DNA from: Panulirus ornatus | Lineage: Eukaryota; Arthropoda; Malacostraca; Decapoda; Palinuridae | DNA length: 64,000 bases | NCBI RefSeq assembly: GCF_036320965.1 | Contig: NC_092240.1 | Coordinates: 14,504,501 to 14,568,500, forward strand | Reading direction: 5' to 3' | Shown here: positions 29,266 to 41,334 of the stretch, piece after piece | Position numbering within the stretch: position 1 is the stretch's first letter | Layout: every line of letters starts with the position of its first letter | Notes under the pieces: model-generated | What the model saw: only the letters and a program-made list of their open reading frames with translations | Told to the model about the DNA's origin: nothing | The model's database searches: none | Program-made: the position numbers and the translations under genes

Positions 29266-32262
29266 ATGGGAAACAGAAGAAGGAGTCACGCGGGGAGTGA
29301 TCATCCTCCTCGAAGGCTCAGAGTGGGATGCCTAAATGTGTGTGGATGTAACCAAGATGTGAAAAAAGGAGAGATAGGTAGTATGTTTGAGGAAAGGAAC
29401 CTGGATGTTTTGGCTCTGAGTGAAACGAAGCTCAAGGGTAAAGGGGAAGAGTGGTTTGGAAATGTCTGGGGAGTGAAGTCAGGGGTTAGTGAGAGGACAA
29501 GAGCAAGGGAAGGAGTAGCAATACTCCTGAAACAGGAGTTGTGGGAGTATGTGATAGAATGCAAGAAAGTAAATTCTCGATTAATATGGGTAAAACTGAA
29601 AGTTGATGGAGAGAGGTGGGTGATTATTGGTGCATATGCACCTGGGCATGAGAAGAAAGATCATGAGAGGCAAGTGTTTTGGGAGCAGCTAAATGAGTGT
29701 GTTAGCGGTTTTGATGCACGAGACCGGGTTATAGTGATGGGTGATTTGAATGCAAAGGTGAGTAATGTGGCAGTTGAGGGAATAATTGGTATGCATGGGG
29801 TGTTCAGTGTTGTAAATGGAAATGGTGAAGAGCTTGTAGATTTATGTGCTGAAAAAGGACTGATGATTGGGAATACCTGGTTTAAAAAGCGAGATATACA
29901 TAAGTATACTTATGTAAGTAGGAGAGATGGCCAGAGAGCGTTATTGGATTACGTGTTAATTGACAGGCGCGCGAAAGAGAGACTTTTGGATGTTAATGTG
30001 CTGAGAGGTGCAACTGGAGGGATGTCTGATCATTATCTTGTGGAGGCTAAGGTGAAGATTAGTATGGGTTTTCAGAAAAGAGGAGTGAATGTTGGGGTGA
30101 AGAAGGTGGTGAGAGTAAGTGAGCTTGGGAAGGAGACCTGTGTGGGGAAGTACCAGGAGAGACTGTGTACAGAATGGAAAAAGGTGAGAACAATGGAAGT
30201 AAGGGGAGTGGGGGAGGAATGGGATGTATTTAGGGAATCAGTGATGGATTGCGCAAAAGATGCTTGTAGCATGAGAAGAGTGGGAGGTGGGCTGTTTAGA
30301 AAGGGTAGTGAGTGGTGGGATGAAGAAGTAAGAGTATTAGTGAAAGAGAAGAGAGAGGCATTTGGACGATTTTTGCAGGGAAAAAATGCAATTGAGTGGG
30401 AGAAGTATAAAAGAAAGAGACAGGAGGTCAAGAGAAAGGTGCAAGAGGTGAAAAAAAGGGCAGATGAGAGTTGGGGTGAGAGACTATCAGTAAATTTTAG
30501 GGAGAATAAAAAGATGTTCTGGAAGGAGGTAAATAGGGTGCGTAAGACAAGGGAGCAAATGGGAACTTCAGTGAAGGGCGCAAATGGGGAGGTGATAACA
30601 AGTAGCGGTGATGTGAGAAGGAGATGGAATGAGTATTTTGAAGGTTTGTTGAATGTGTCTGATGACAGAGTGGCAGATATTGGGTGTTTTGGTCGAGGTG
30701 GTGTGCAAAGTGAGAGGGTTAGGGAAAATGATTTGGTAAACAGAGAAGAGGTAGTAAAAGCTTTGCGGAAGATGAAAGCCGGCAAGGCAGTAGGTTTGGA
30801 TGGTATTGCAGTGGAATTTATTAAAAAAGGGGGTGACTGTATTGTTGACTGGTTGGTAAGGTTATTTAATGTATGTATGACTCACGGTGAGGTGCCTGAG
30901 GATTGGCGGAATGCGTGCATAGTGCCATTGTACAAAGGCAAAGGGGATAAGAGTGAGTGCTCAAATTACAGAGGTATAAGTTTGTTGAGTATTCCTGGTA
31001 AATTATATGGGAGGGTATTGATTGAGAGGGTGAAGGCATGTACAGAGCATCAGATTGGGGAAGAGCAGTGCGGTTTCAGAAGTGGTAGAGGATGTGTGGA
31101 TCAGGTGTTTGCTTTGAAGAATGTATGTGAGAAATACTTAGAAAAGCAAATGGATTTGTATGTAGCATTTATGGATCTGGAGAAGGCATATGATAGAGTT
31201 GATAGAGATGCTCTGTGGAAGGTATTAAGAATATATGGTGTGGGAGGCAAGTTGTTAGAAGCAGTGAAAAGTTTTTATCGAGGATGTAAGGCATGTGTAC
31301 GTGTAGGAAGAGAGGAAAGTGATTGGTTCTCAGTGAATGTAGGTTTGCGGCAGGGGTGTGTGATGTCTCCATGGTTGTTTAATTTGTTTATGGATGGGGT
31401 TGTAAGGGAGGTAAATGCAAGAGTCCTGGAAAGAGGGGCAAGTATGAAGTCTGTTGGGGATGAGAGAGCTTGGGAAGTGAGTCAGTTGTTGTTCGCTGAT
31501 GATACAGCGCTGGTGGCTGATTCATGTGAGAAACTGCAGAAGCTGGTGAATGAGTTTGGTAAAGTGTGTGGAAGAAGAAAGTTGAGAGTAAATGTGAATA
31601 AGAGCAAGGTTATTAGGTACAGTAGGGGTGAGGGTCAAGTCAATTGGGAGGTGAGTTTGAATGGAGAAAAACTGGAGGAAGTGAAGTGTTTTAGATATCT
31701 GGGAGTGGATCTGTCAGCGGATGGAACCATGGAAGCGGAAGTGGATCATAGGGTGGGGGAGGGGGCGAAAATTTTGGGAGCCTTGAAAAATGTGTGGAAG
31801 TCGAGAACATTATCTCGGAAAGCGAAAATGGGTATGTTTGAGGGAATAGTGGTTCCAACAATGTTGTATGGTTGCGAGGCGTGGGCTATGGATAGAGATG
31901 TGCGCAGGAGGATGGATGTGCTGGAAATGAGATGTTTGAGGACAATGTGTGGTGTGAGGTGGTTTGATCGAGTAAGTAACGTAAGGGTAAGAGAGATGTG
32001 TGGAAATAAAAAGAGCGTGGTTGAGAGAGCAGAAGAGGGTGTTTTGAAATGGTTTGGGCACATGGAGAGAATGAGTGAGGAGAGATTGACCAAGAGGATA
32101 TATGTGTCGGAGGTGGAGGGAACGAGGAGAAGAGGGAGACCAAATTGGAGGTGGAAAGATGGAGTGAAAAAGATTTTGTGTGATCGGGGCCTGAACATGC
32201 AGGAGGGTGAAAGGAGGGCAAGGAATAGAGTGAATTGGAGTCATGTGGTATACAGGGGTTGA
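29266..32262 (+). CDS. LINE endonuclease-reverse transcriptase, intact, copy B
   Basis: 998 residues, uninterrupted, same domain order as the copy at 12363-15359. Differences seen by eye: Thr to Ile in the EGI.GMHG segment, Gly to Ser in KDAC.MRR, Asn to Asp in KKRA.ESW, Ala to Val in GKA.GLDG, Thr to Asn in KLV.EFG, Thr to Ile in TKR.YVSE. The endonuclease boxes (LSETKLKG, MGDLNAKV, GGMSDHYLVEAKV) and RT catalytic Asp residues (AFMDLEKAYD, FADDTALVA) are all kept. With its full 5' UTR this is the best candidate for an active source copy. A working LINE would mobilise itself and could supply enzyme to the SINE-like elements that share its ends. Confidence 0.94.
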   Translation: MGNRRRSHAGSDHPPRRLRVGCLNVCGCNQDVKKGEIGSMFEERNLDVLALSETKLKGKGEEWFGNVWGVKSGVSERTRAREGVAILLKQELWEYVIECKKVNSRLIWVKLKVDGERWVIIGAYAPGHEKKDHERQVFWEQLNECVSGFDARDRVIVMGDLNAKVSNVAVEGIIGMHGVFSVVNGNGEELVDLCAEKGLMIGNTWFKKRDIHKYTYVSRRDGQRALLDYVLIDRRAKERLLDVNVLRGATGGMSDHYLVEAKVKISMGFQKRGVNVGVKKVVRVSELGKETCVGKYQERLCTEWKKVRTMEVRGVGEEWDVFRESVMDCAKDACSMRRVGGGLFRKGSEWWDEEVRVLVKEKREAFGRFLQGKNAIEWEKYKRKRQEVKRKVQEVKKRADESWGERLSVNFRENKKMFWKEVNRVRKTREQMGTSVKGANGEVITSSGDVRRRWNEYFEGLLNVSDDRVADIGCFGRGGVQSERVRENDLVNREEVVKALRKMKAGKAVGLDGIAVEFIKKGGDCIVDWLVRLFNVCMTHGEVPEDWRNACIVPLYKGKGDKSECSNYRGISLLSIPGKLYGRVLIERVKACTEHQIGEEQCGFRSGRGCVDQVFALKNVCEKYLEKQMDLYVAFMDLEKAYDRVDRDALWKVLRIYGVGGKLLEAVKSFYRGCKACVRVGREESDWFSVNVGLRQGCVMSPWLFNLFMDGVVREVNARVLERGASMKSVGDERAWEVSQLLFADDTALVADSCEKLQKLVNEFGKVCGRRKLRVNVNKSKVIRYSRGEGQVNWEVSLNGEKLEEVKCFRYLGVDLSADGTMEAEVDHRVGEGAKILGALKNVWKSRTLSRKAKMGMFEGIVVPTMLYGCEAWAMDRDVRRRMDVLEMRCLRTMCGVRWFDRVSNVRVREMCGNKKSVVERAEEGVLKWFGHMERMSEERLTKRIYVSEVEGTRRRGRPNWRWKDGVKKILCDRGLNMQEGERRARNRVNWSHVVYRG

Positions 32263-32447
32263 CGTGCTGTCAGTGGATTGAATCAAGGCATGTGAAGCGT
32301 CTGGGGTAAACCATGGAAAGCTGTGTAGGTATGTATATTTGCGTGTGTGGACGTGTGTATGTACATGTGTATGGGGGGGGGGTGTTGGGCCATTTCTTTC
32401 GTCTGTTTCCTTGCGCTACCTCGCAAACGCGGGAGACAGCGACAAAG

Positions 32448-32543
<96 letters not shown>

Positions 32544-32544
32544 C

Positions 32545-33531
32545 TTTTTTTATTATACTTTGTCGCTGTCTCCCGTGTTAGCGAGGTAGTGCAAGGAAAC
32601 TGACGAAAGTATGTCCCAACCCACCCACATACACATGTACATACATAAACGTCCACACACACATATACATACCTATACATCTCAAAGTATACATATATAT
32701 ACAACACACACAGACATATACATATATACACATGTACTAAATTCATACTGTCTGTCCTTATTCATTCCCGTCGCTACCCCGCCACACATGAAATGACAAC
32801 CCCCTCCCCCTGCATGTGTGCGAGGTAGCACTAGGAAAAGACAACAAAGGCCACATTTGTTCACACTCAGTCTCTAGCTGTCATGTATAATGCACCGAAA
32901 CCACAGCTCCCTTTCCACATCCAGGCCCCACAAAACTTTCCATGGTTTACCCCAGACACTTCACATGCCCTGGTACAATTCACTGACAGCACATTGACCC
33001 CAGTATACCACATCGTTCCAATTCACTCTATTCCTTACACGCCTTTCACCCTCCTGCCTGTTCAAGCCCCAATCACTCAAAATCTTTTTCACTCCATCTT
33101 TCCACCTCCAATTTAGTCTCCCACTTCTCGTTCCCTCCACCTCTGACACATATCCTCTTTGTCAATCTTTCCTCACACATTCTCTCCATGTGACCAAACC
33201 ATTTCAAAACACCCTCTTCTGCTCTCTCAACCACACTCTTTTTATTACCACACATCTCTCTTACCCTTACATTACTTACTCAATCAAACCACCTCACACC
33301 ACATAATGTCCTCAAACATCTCATTTCCAGCACATCCACCCTCCTCTGCACAACTCAATCTACAGCCCACGCCTCGCAACCATACAACATTGTTGGAACC
33401 ACTATTCCTTCAAACATACCCATTTTTGCTTTCCAAGATAACGTTCTCGACTTCCATACATTTTTCAACACTCCCAGAAATTTTGCCCCCTCCCCCACCC
33501 TATGATTCACTTCTGCTTCCATGGTTCCATA
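32545..33531 (-). mobile_element. RTE-like LINE, 3' fragment with long 3' UTR (copy H)
   Basis: Read on minus: part of the C-terminal coding region with frameshifts, the stop, and the complete long 3' UTR of about 480 bp ending ACCTCGCTAACACGGGAGAC. The 5' end is at the TTCCATGGTTCCAT motif. Confidence 0.88.
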
Positions 33532-33599
33532 CTTGATCTCCATTTCCTGAAATAGCAAGTTAGTGCCTGGAACAAAAAAAAAAAATGAAAGGGCACATC

Positions 33600-34268
33600 T
33601 GCTCAGATCCATTTTCTAGTGTCATGTGTAATGCACCAGAATCACAGCACCATATATATAACCAGGCTCCACAGACCTTTCCATGGTTTACCCTGCATGC
33701 TTAACATGCCCTGGTTCAGTCTACTGACAGCATGCCCATCCCTGTAAACCACATCGTTCTAAATCAACTCTTTCCTATAAATACCTTTCATCCTACTGCA
33801 TGTTCAGGCCCAGATCACTTAAAATCTTTTCCACCCCCATCCTTCCATCTCCATTTAGTCTCCTGTTCTCCTTGTTTCATCCATTTCTGACACATATATC
33901 CTCTTTTTGTCAACCTTTCCTCTCTCATTCTCTCCATATATGTCTACACCGTTTCAGCACACCATCTCCAGCTCTCTCAACCACACTCTTTTTATTATCA
34001 CAACTCTTACCCTATCATTCCTTATTCAATCAAATCATCTCACACCACATACTGCCCTTAAACATTTTATCTCCAACACACCTACCCTCCTCTGCACTGT
34101 TTTATATATAACCTATACCTCACATCAATATGTTGGGACTACTTTGCCTTCAAACATACTCAACTTTTCCCTCCCAGAAAATTATCTCTTCATACATTCT
34201 TTAGTGTTCCCAGAACTTTGCCCTTTCAACCACCCTACGACTCACTTCTGCTTCCATGGTTCCATTCA
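33600..34268 (-). mobile_element. RTE-like LINE, older 3' fragment (copy I)
   Basis: Diverged copy of the C-terminal coding region and proximal 3' UTR, with many substitutions and indels. It ends at the same TTCCATGGTTCCAT position as copy H, suggesting either a shared truncation hot spot or a tandem origin of H and I. Confidence 0.78.
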
Positions 34269-34274
34269 CAGCCA

Positions 34275-34428
34275 AAGGGGTGGGAGTTTGGGCGGGAAAT
34301 CCTTCCCTCCAATTTTACTTTAATAAAAAAAAAGGGACAGAGAAACGAGGCCAAGAGAGCATTTTCACTGTAACATTCTGTCATCTGTTCTTGAACTCTA
34401 CCTCGCAAACATGGGAAATGGATAATAT
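34275..34428 (+). mobile_element. SINE-like RTE derivative, old partial copy 5
   Basis: Starts within the head at the GGGGTGGGAGTTTGGGCGGG block, then GGAAATCCTTCCCTCC, an A run, GGGACAGAGAAACGAGGCC, the CTGTTCTTGA block and tail CTACCTCGCAAACATGGG. Strongly diverged. Confidence 0.65.
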
Positions 34429-34429
34429 C

Positions 34430-34795
34430 TATAGAAAATGGTTTGGACATATGGAAAGAATTAGCAAGGAAAAGTTGACAAAGAGGATATATGTGTCAGA
34501 GGTGGAGGGAACAAGAAGCAGGAGACTAAATTGGAGGAAGGATGGAGTGAAAAAGATTTTGAGCAATCGGGGTCTAACATGCAGGAGGGTGAGAGGTATG
34601 CAAGGAACAAAGCAAGCTGGAATGATGTGGGATACTGGGGTCACCATGCAGTCAATAGACTGAACCAGGTCATGTGAAACATCTGGGGTAAACCATGGAA
34701 AGGTCTGTGGGGCCTGGATGTGGATAAGTAGTGGTTTTGGTGCATTACACATGACAACTAGAGACCGAGTGTGAATGAATCTGGCCTTTTTTTGT
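34430..34795 (+). mobile_element. RTE-like LINE, older C-terminal fragment (copy J)
   Basis: Encodes a decayed KWFGHMERISKEKLTKRIYVSEVEG segment, the GRxNWR region, a stop near the family position and the first ~150 bp of long-type 3' UTR. No tail. Confidence 0.75.
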
Positions 34796-34799
34796 CTGT

Positions 34800-36350
34800 C
34801 TGTAACTATAGAGGAACAAATAAAGTCCCTCATGAACTTACAGCTAAATATCTATCATGTGTTTTTCAGGTGTATCTGTGATGTTGCTTTCAATCACTCT
34901 TATTGGTAAATCATTTCACATACTAGCAATCCTGCGGAAAAATATTTAATGTCTCGTTCAAAATAATGAGTTTGCCCAAGAATTCCTATTCATTGCTACA
35001 ACTGAAATCAGACTGATCTAGCCTGATATAGCTGCTAATATCAAGACTATCAAAGTCTTTGATTATTTTAAATAACTATAACAAATCATTTCATACCCCT
35101 TCTTTTCTAAGCAAAATACATTTAGGTCTTTTATACAGCTCTTAAGGGATTGGTTTTGCAGTCTAGATAGCATGGCAGCTTGCCAGTGTATGCTCACCAT
35201 TCCATCGAGGTCTTTTTCAAGTAAGGTGTCTTTTACAAGTGAATTTGATTCCCCCACTATGAGTCCTAGAATTCTGTTCTGCATTTTTCCTGCTTCCTCA
35301 AACTACTTACTTATTTTTACATAAATTACAGATTATTAAACCTTTATGTTTTTCCTCATTCATATTTTGTAAGGCAACAGAATTCTTACCGAGGCTTGTT
35401 TCTCAGATCAACTGCCAAAGTTTTAAACTCCACTCATCAATAGCAATTTCATCTTTCACAATTAAACCCAGTCCATCAATTTGTCTATGTTAAACTGCAA
35501 CTGTCAACATTCAATTTCTGTTATTGGGGATTCATATATCTCGCAGCAAAGCCCATCACCAGTGTTACTGATACATGTCCAAAAAAAAATATTGGCCCAA
35601 AAATTGATCCCTGCAGCATCTTATCTTTTGGCCCCAAAACTGATCCCTGCAGCATCTTATTCATTAAGTCAAACATTCTGAAGCTTGACCATTAGTTAGT
35701 ATCCTTTGTTTATATGGTATGCCAACCAATTTCTAACCACTGAAGTACAACACCATCTACACCATGTGCCTTATCTAATCTTTAATGTTGAACTCATCAA
35801 ATACTTTCTGAAAATCCAAATAAATACTGGTCATGATGCACTCTTCATGTGTTGATTATATAAAAGAAATCAAACAGCGTTGTAATACATGTATGATTTC
35901 ATCAAAAACCATGTTGCAAATTGTTACTCAATTCGTCATCAAAAGAACTTAATCTTGTCTTGACTGATTGTTTATATTAGTCTATCAACAGTGGATGGCA
36001 AACCACCAAGGCAACAATTTTTGAGAATACGCTTATCCCCTCTGCAAACAAAGGTAGTGCAATGAGAAACTTCCAATCCTGTTGACCTTCCCTTGTGGTA
36101 AGTGATTCATTGACTAGAGCAGCCAAGGTTTAACTATTTCATCTTTTGTCTTATTCCAATGTTATCAGGACTTGCTGTTTTATTTATGTTCATTTCAAAT
36201 AATGCTGACAATATATCTTGATCTTGTACCATCAATATGTTATATAGAATGTTTCTTGTAACAGAAAACTTTATCTATATTACTGATGCCTTTTACTTAC
36301 TGTGACTCCCTTAAGTGGGTGGCCATAGCAATGGAGTCTCCATAACTAGT
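34800..36350 (-). pseudogene. Degenerate CR1-like LINE relic
   Basis: Minus frames carry a decayed CR1-type C-terminal region. A short open frame (35063-35284) holds ILGLI-like and NLEKKRY-like text (DLNVFCLEKKGYEMICYSYLK), and upstream frames have IRHM/FNIDKLMDW-like text. Many stops. The family call rests on motif order, not on long matches. Confidence 0.55.
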
Positions 36351-36889
36351 GAAATCCAGTGCTAACTTTAGTGCTTCACCCTTAACATGCCACAGGCAAA
36401 GGGCATCTCTAGAGCAGTGTTTGCAAAGGCTCCTATCTGTTCCTACTGACTAGTTCTGCTTAATGTTCCTCCCTACTACTCCTACTACCTAATGCTCCTA
36501 CCTAGTACTACATCTATTGCTCCTAACATTTTGCCAAAAGGCAGAGCCAGTGCATAATGCTCATTGCAGGAAAATCTAGTTACAAAGAGTGAGCTGTGTG
36601 AGTTAATTGTTGTCAAGTATTATATATAACTGGAAGACTTTGCATGTATGTTTGTTTATAGAATGCCAGTATTCTACATGTGGGTGAAACAAAGAAAAGA
36701 CAGCTACCTGTCTCAGAGGAGTGCAAATTGACAACCACTGAAGTGCTGGCTCACTATGCACGTGTCACTAACCCTCCCAATACCCAGGCCGATAGTTTTG
36801 GTATCATACCTCCCTGGTTGTTGGCTCCCTACCAACTACTAATTACCAGTGCCCCTATCCAACCAAGCCCAAAAAAGCATTCAATGGTT
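36351..36889. other. Intergenic DNA, nothing recognised
   Basis: A CTCCTACTA-rich patch at about 36420-36530. No supported gene. Confidence 0.4.
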
Positions 36890-38810
36890 TAACCTTTATA
36901 CTCTGGCTGAGTCCAGTGACAGCATGTCACCCAGTGTATATCACACTCGTTAACTCTTAAATTCCTTTTTTCACACTCCCTCCCAAATTCCATAACCAGA
37001 TTTTGCAGGTTCTCTTTCAAGTCTGCCATCAGTCATATCATCTACAAACAGCAACTGGCTCACCACCTAAGAAGGTTCCTCAGCCCCCAGCAAACTGTGG
37101 ACCTGCACTTTTCTGCATCCCTCACATTTTTCTTGCTTACCACCTCATTCATAAACAGATTAAAGTTATGGTGATATTACACCCCCTAAATGCAGACCCA
37201 CCTTCACCTGGAACAACTTATTATCCTCCCTTCCCACTCATACAATTGCCCTGCCCTCCCATTAAATTTATAGCTGCATCTGTAAGCTTTTCCCCCACAC
37301 TAAACATTCACAGCATCTTTCCTAAGGTCTCTCTCTCAATCCTAGCATACACACTCTCCAGAGCCATAAATGTTACATACAAATTCCTCTTTCTCAAAGT
37401 ATTTTTCATCCCTGTTTGATCCTCTGTGCATGCCATCATCTCAAGCTCCACTCTCCTAAATAACTTGCCACTTTAGCTAGCTAAAAAAACTTATCCCTCT
37501 AAAATTTGAGCATTCATCTTTTATTCCCCTTGCCATTTGTATAATGACTATACAGGCATTCTGCCAGTGCTCAGACACCTCACACTGGGTAAGACACACT
37601 GAAAATCTTCACTAACTGAAAAACAACACTGTCATCCTCATTCTTCAGCAATTCAACAATCCCATCCAAACCAGCCAATTTACCATGATTGATTTGAGGA
37701 ATAAATTTCACCACCTTCTCTTTTGTCAAACCAAAAGCAAAAGCCCTCTCACTCCTCATAACACCTGATCCCAAGCACCCCATATTTACCATCCTGTCAC
37801 CTAACACACAAAAGTTCTTCAAAATTCTCACGTCATTTATTTTTCACCATTTTTTGCATGTTACCACATCCCCATCTGCCCTCCATTTGTTCTCCTCACA
37901 CTGTTCAACTCACTCCATAGCATTTTCTTATTCTCCCTAAAGTTTGCCAATACTCTCTCATTTGTTTTCATTTCAAGCCCATGCATCTTCCCTGCACCTT
38001 TTTCTTGACTTCTTGCTGGTTTCTCTTGTACCCTTCCAATCATCTGCACTCCTTCACCACAGGTATTACTAGTATAACTTTCTTTTCTCTTTCACTAGCA
38101 CCTTAACTTCATTATTCCTTAACCTATCATGCTCTACCTTTTTTCATATTCCCACATCCCATCTTCTGCATAACATACACATCACCCAAATTCTTAAGCA
38201 CAGCTTCCCTAAATACCTTCTACTGTTTGCCCATTCCTCTTATTTCATTTACACTCACCTTATGCCATTCTTCATTCAATCTCTCCTAGTATCTCTGCAC
38301 AATCACCTCTTTACCAAGCTCACTCACTTTCATTCCCTTCTTCCCATCTATGGCATTTCCTCTTTTCCTAAACCCACCACTAACTTTTCCACTTGTTTCA
38401 AGCACTCTCTCCTTTACACACACATGAAATAATACATAATCCAATAAAGCCTGTTGACCCCCAACCCCATCCACCCAAAAATACAAAAATTCCAAATTAC
38501 ATTTTTCAACATACAACTCAATGAGCTGCATACAGGGTACCCTATGCCACTCGGTTCTACCATCACCACACCATCCACTACTGCAATCAAATTTCCCACC
38601 ACTAAAATTCGATCACGTGGATCAAAATTGCTAAAATACTCCTTTAGCTCCATCCAAAAGACTTACCATGAGGCACAAACTTCTAATTTTCCATTCACCC
38701 TTGGCAACGATCTATCAATGGCTTCATTTATAATGGGAGAAAATTTATGCCCAAAATATCACCAATTTTCAACTTGCAACAATAACATCCTAAATTTCTC
38801 AGGATAGAGG
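36890..38810 (-). mobile_element. RTE-like LINE, old copy spanning endonuclease to RT (copy K)
   Basis: Diverged minus copy with many indels. On minus it runs from the endonuclease GDLNA region (38580-38640, reading VGNLIAVV) through the YVLF/LLDYVL block, the QERLxTEW region, GLDGI (reading GKLAGLDGIVELL near 37690) to RT segments near 37000-37400. Three short open frames survive. It is much older than copies A and B and shows that the family has been in this lineage for a long time. Confidence 0.75.
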
Positions 38811-39051
38811 AAATAGCTTGTACCATTTAACCAGTTCATTTGCATCCACTATTTTGTTCATTGCATTCTTCAACCCTTTTCTATGTCTAAAACTGGAATC
38901 ATTACAACAAACCTGAAAAAGAGACAAATGCATTAGAGTACACGAAAAAATATGTCCTAAGGATGAGGATGTTGATCCTACTTTCAGCAAGTTGAATAAA
39001 TTTTTCAGAGATCTTTAGTGGTCATTTATGCTATTTATTTATTTACTTATC

Positions 39052-40338
39052 TATTATACTTTGTCGTTGTCTCCCGCCCACCCACATACACATGCATATA
39101 CATACACATCCACACACGCACATATACATGTGTGGCGAGGTGGCCATGGGAATGAATAAAGGCAGACAGTATGAATTATGTACATGTGTATATAAGTGTG
39201 TGCATACATATGTGTACATTGAGATGTATAGGTATGTATATTTGCGTGTGTGGACGTGTATGTATATGCATGTGTATGTGGGTGGGTTGGGCCATTCTTT
39301 CGTCTGTTTCCTTGTGCTACCTCGCTAATGCGGGACAGCGACAAAGCAAAATAAATAGATAAATAAATACATCTCAACGTACACATATATACACACACAC
39401 AGACAAATACATATATACACATGTACATAATTCATACTGTCTGCCCTTATTCATTCCCGTCACCACATGAAGTAACAACCCCCTCCCCCTGCATGTATGC
39501 AAGGTAGCGCTAGGAAAAGACAACAAAGGCCACATTCGTTCACACTCACTCTCTAGCTGTCATGTACAATACACCGAAACCACAGCTCCCTTTTCACATC
39601 CAGGCCCTACAGAACTTCCCATGGTTTACCCCAGAAGCTTCACATGCCCTGGTTCAATCCACTGACAGCACGTCGACCCCGGTATACAACATCATTCCAA
39701 TTCACTCTATTCCATGCACACCTTTCACCCTCCTGCATGTTCAGGTACCGATCACTCAAAATCTTTTTCACTCCATCTCTCCACCTCCAATTTGGTCTCC
39801 CACTTCTCCTCATTCCCTCCACCTCTGACACATATATCCTCTTTGTCAATATTTCCTCACTCATTCTCTCCATGCGTCCAAACCATTTCAAAACACCCTC
39901 TTCTGCTCTCTCATCCACACTCTTTTTATTACCACACATCTCTCTTACCCTTTCATTACTTACTCAATCAAACCACCTCACACCACATATTGTCCTCAAA
40001 CATCTCATTTCCAGCACATCGACCCTCCTCCGCACAACTTTATCTATAGCCCACGCCTCGCAACCATATATCATTGTTGGAATCACTATTCCTTCAAACA
40101 TACCCATTTTTGCTTTCCAAGATAATGTTCTTGACTTCCACACATTCTTCAACGCTCCCAGAACTTTCGCCCCCTCCCCCACCCTATGATTCACTTCTGC
40201 TTCCATGTTTCCATCTGCTGCCAAATCCACTACCAGATATCTAAAACACTTCACTTCCTCCAATTTTTCTCCATCTAAACTTACCTCCCAATTGACTTGT
40301 CCCTCAACCCTACTGTACCTAATAACCTTGCTCTTATG
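39052..40338 (-). mobile_element. RTE-like LINE, 3' fragment, interrupted (copy L)
   Basis: Terminal piece 39052-39128, then (after a nested plus-strand LINE) the remaining long 3' UTR and the C-terminal coding region to 40338. Two open segments survive: 40263-39964 (FRYLVVDLAADG, LYGCEAW-like) and 39939-39640 (GHMERM-like). 5' truncated in the LNVNKSKVIRY region. Confidence 0.85.
39129..39368 (+). mobile_element. RTE-like LINE 3' UTR nested in copy L (copy M)
   Basis: A 240 bp plus-strand piece from TGTGGCGAGGTGGCCATGGG to the terminal CTACCTCGCTAATGCGGG, with an AAATAAATAGATAAATAAAT tail. It interrupts the minus UTR between ACATATACAT and ACATCTCAACG. A flanking ATACAT on each side is a possible 6 bp target duplication, though the host sequence is itself repetitive. 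Confidence 0.75.
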
Positions 40339-41334
40339 CTATTTATGCAAAGAAATAGTAAATTAAACCTTTGTTGATTTTTAATCCATAATCATGATAT
40401 AACTTACTCTAATAAAATAAAAAGCTTTTTATGTTTATCAAAGCCACTCCAGACCCGTGTGATGCTAAGCTGGGTTGAATTATTCATACAGTACTAAAGC
40501 AATAAAAGTATGAAATTCTAATCACAAAATCTATAGGCATGAAATTTTAGTAGAAAAACTTCTGTCGGTACATGAAGTCTCACCATAATAACAAGCTGAA
40601 ATTTTCTGTCTTCCAAAAACTAGTTTGTAAAAAAAAGATAGTTTGTAAGAATTGCATTTGACTGCTAAATCATGATCTAATAGTAAAAAATTAATATAAA
40701 AGTATATCAAGTTCTTATCTAAATAATGGTATCGGATGCTAACCCCTCTACATAAATTTACTCATAAAACAAGAGATAATATATAAAAGTATTCACAGAA
40801 ATATCATAAGATGAAATTAGGTAGCATCCTAAAAGTAGATGGACCAGAGATACTTTTCCAAAAACTTATCTAATCTTAACAAAGCAATGTGACAGGTAGC
40901 AAAATATTTAGCACATACTGCACTTTTGTAGAAAACATCAATCATCTGTGGATCAAATGGAGATGAAAGTCCCTATTAACAGCTGATTGGTGCTACTGTG
41001 CAAGGAATGTCACCTAATAAGCACAAGTTTGATCAACAGCTGATTCTTTCGTTCTGATTCTTCAAAAAAGTACCCTTATCTGCAAGCACGTGTCATGAAC
41101 ATGATGGTTTTCTGAAAAAAGAAAGTATGATAAACCAAATAATTACTTGAAAAGAAAACCAATATCACTGATAGCTAAAAATAAGTAATTTTCAAGTCAT
41201 CTACAATTTGAAGATTAACTTTCTTAGAATTCATGACTAGATAATAGCTTACTTTTGGGTTAGTCAAAAATCATATCAAATTACAAATTTCACGCAGTTG
41301 CTTTTTCCAAACTAAAACATACACATTTATATAA
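40339..41334. other. Intergenic DNA, nothing recognised
   Basis: AT-rich unique-looking sequence without frames of note. Confidence 0.5.

Larger units (their letters stand above)
29143..32542 (+). mobile_element. RTE-like LINE, full length (copy B)
   Basis: The most complete copy: 5' UTR 29143-29265, intact ORF, short-type 3' UTR 32263-32450 with terminal GCTACCTCGCAAACGCGGG, poly-A 32451-32479 and (TA)n to 32541. It meets minus copy H tail to tail across that tract. By eye six residue differences from copy A in 998. Confidence 0.95.
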
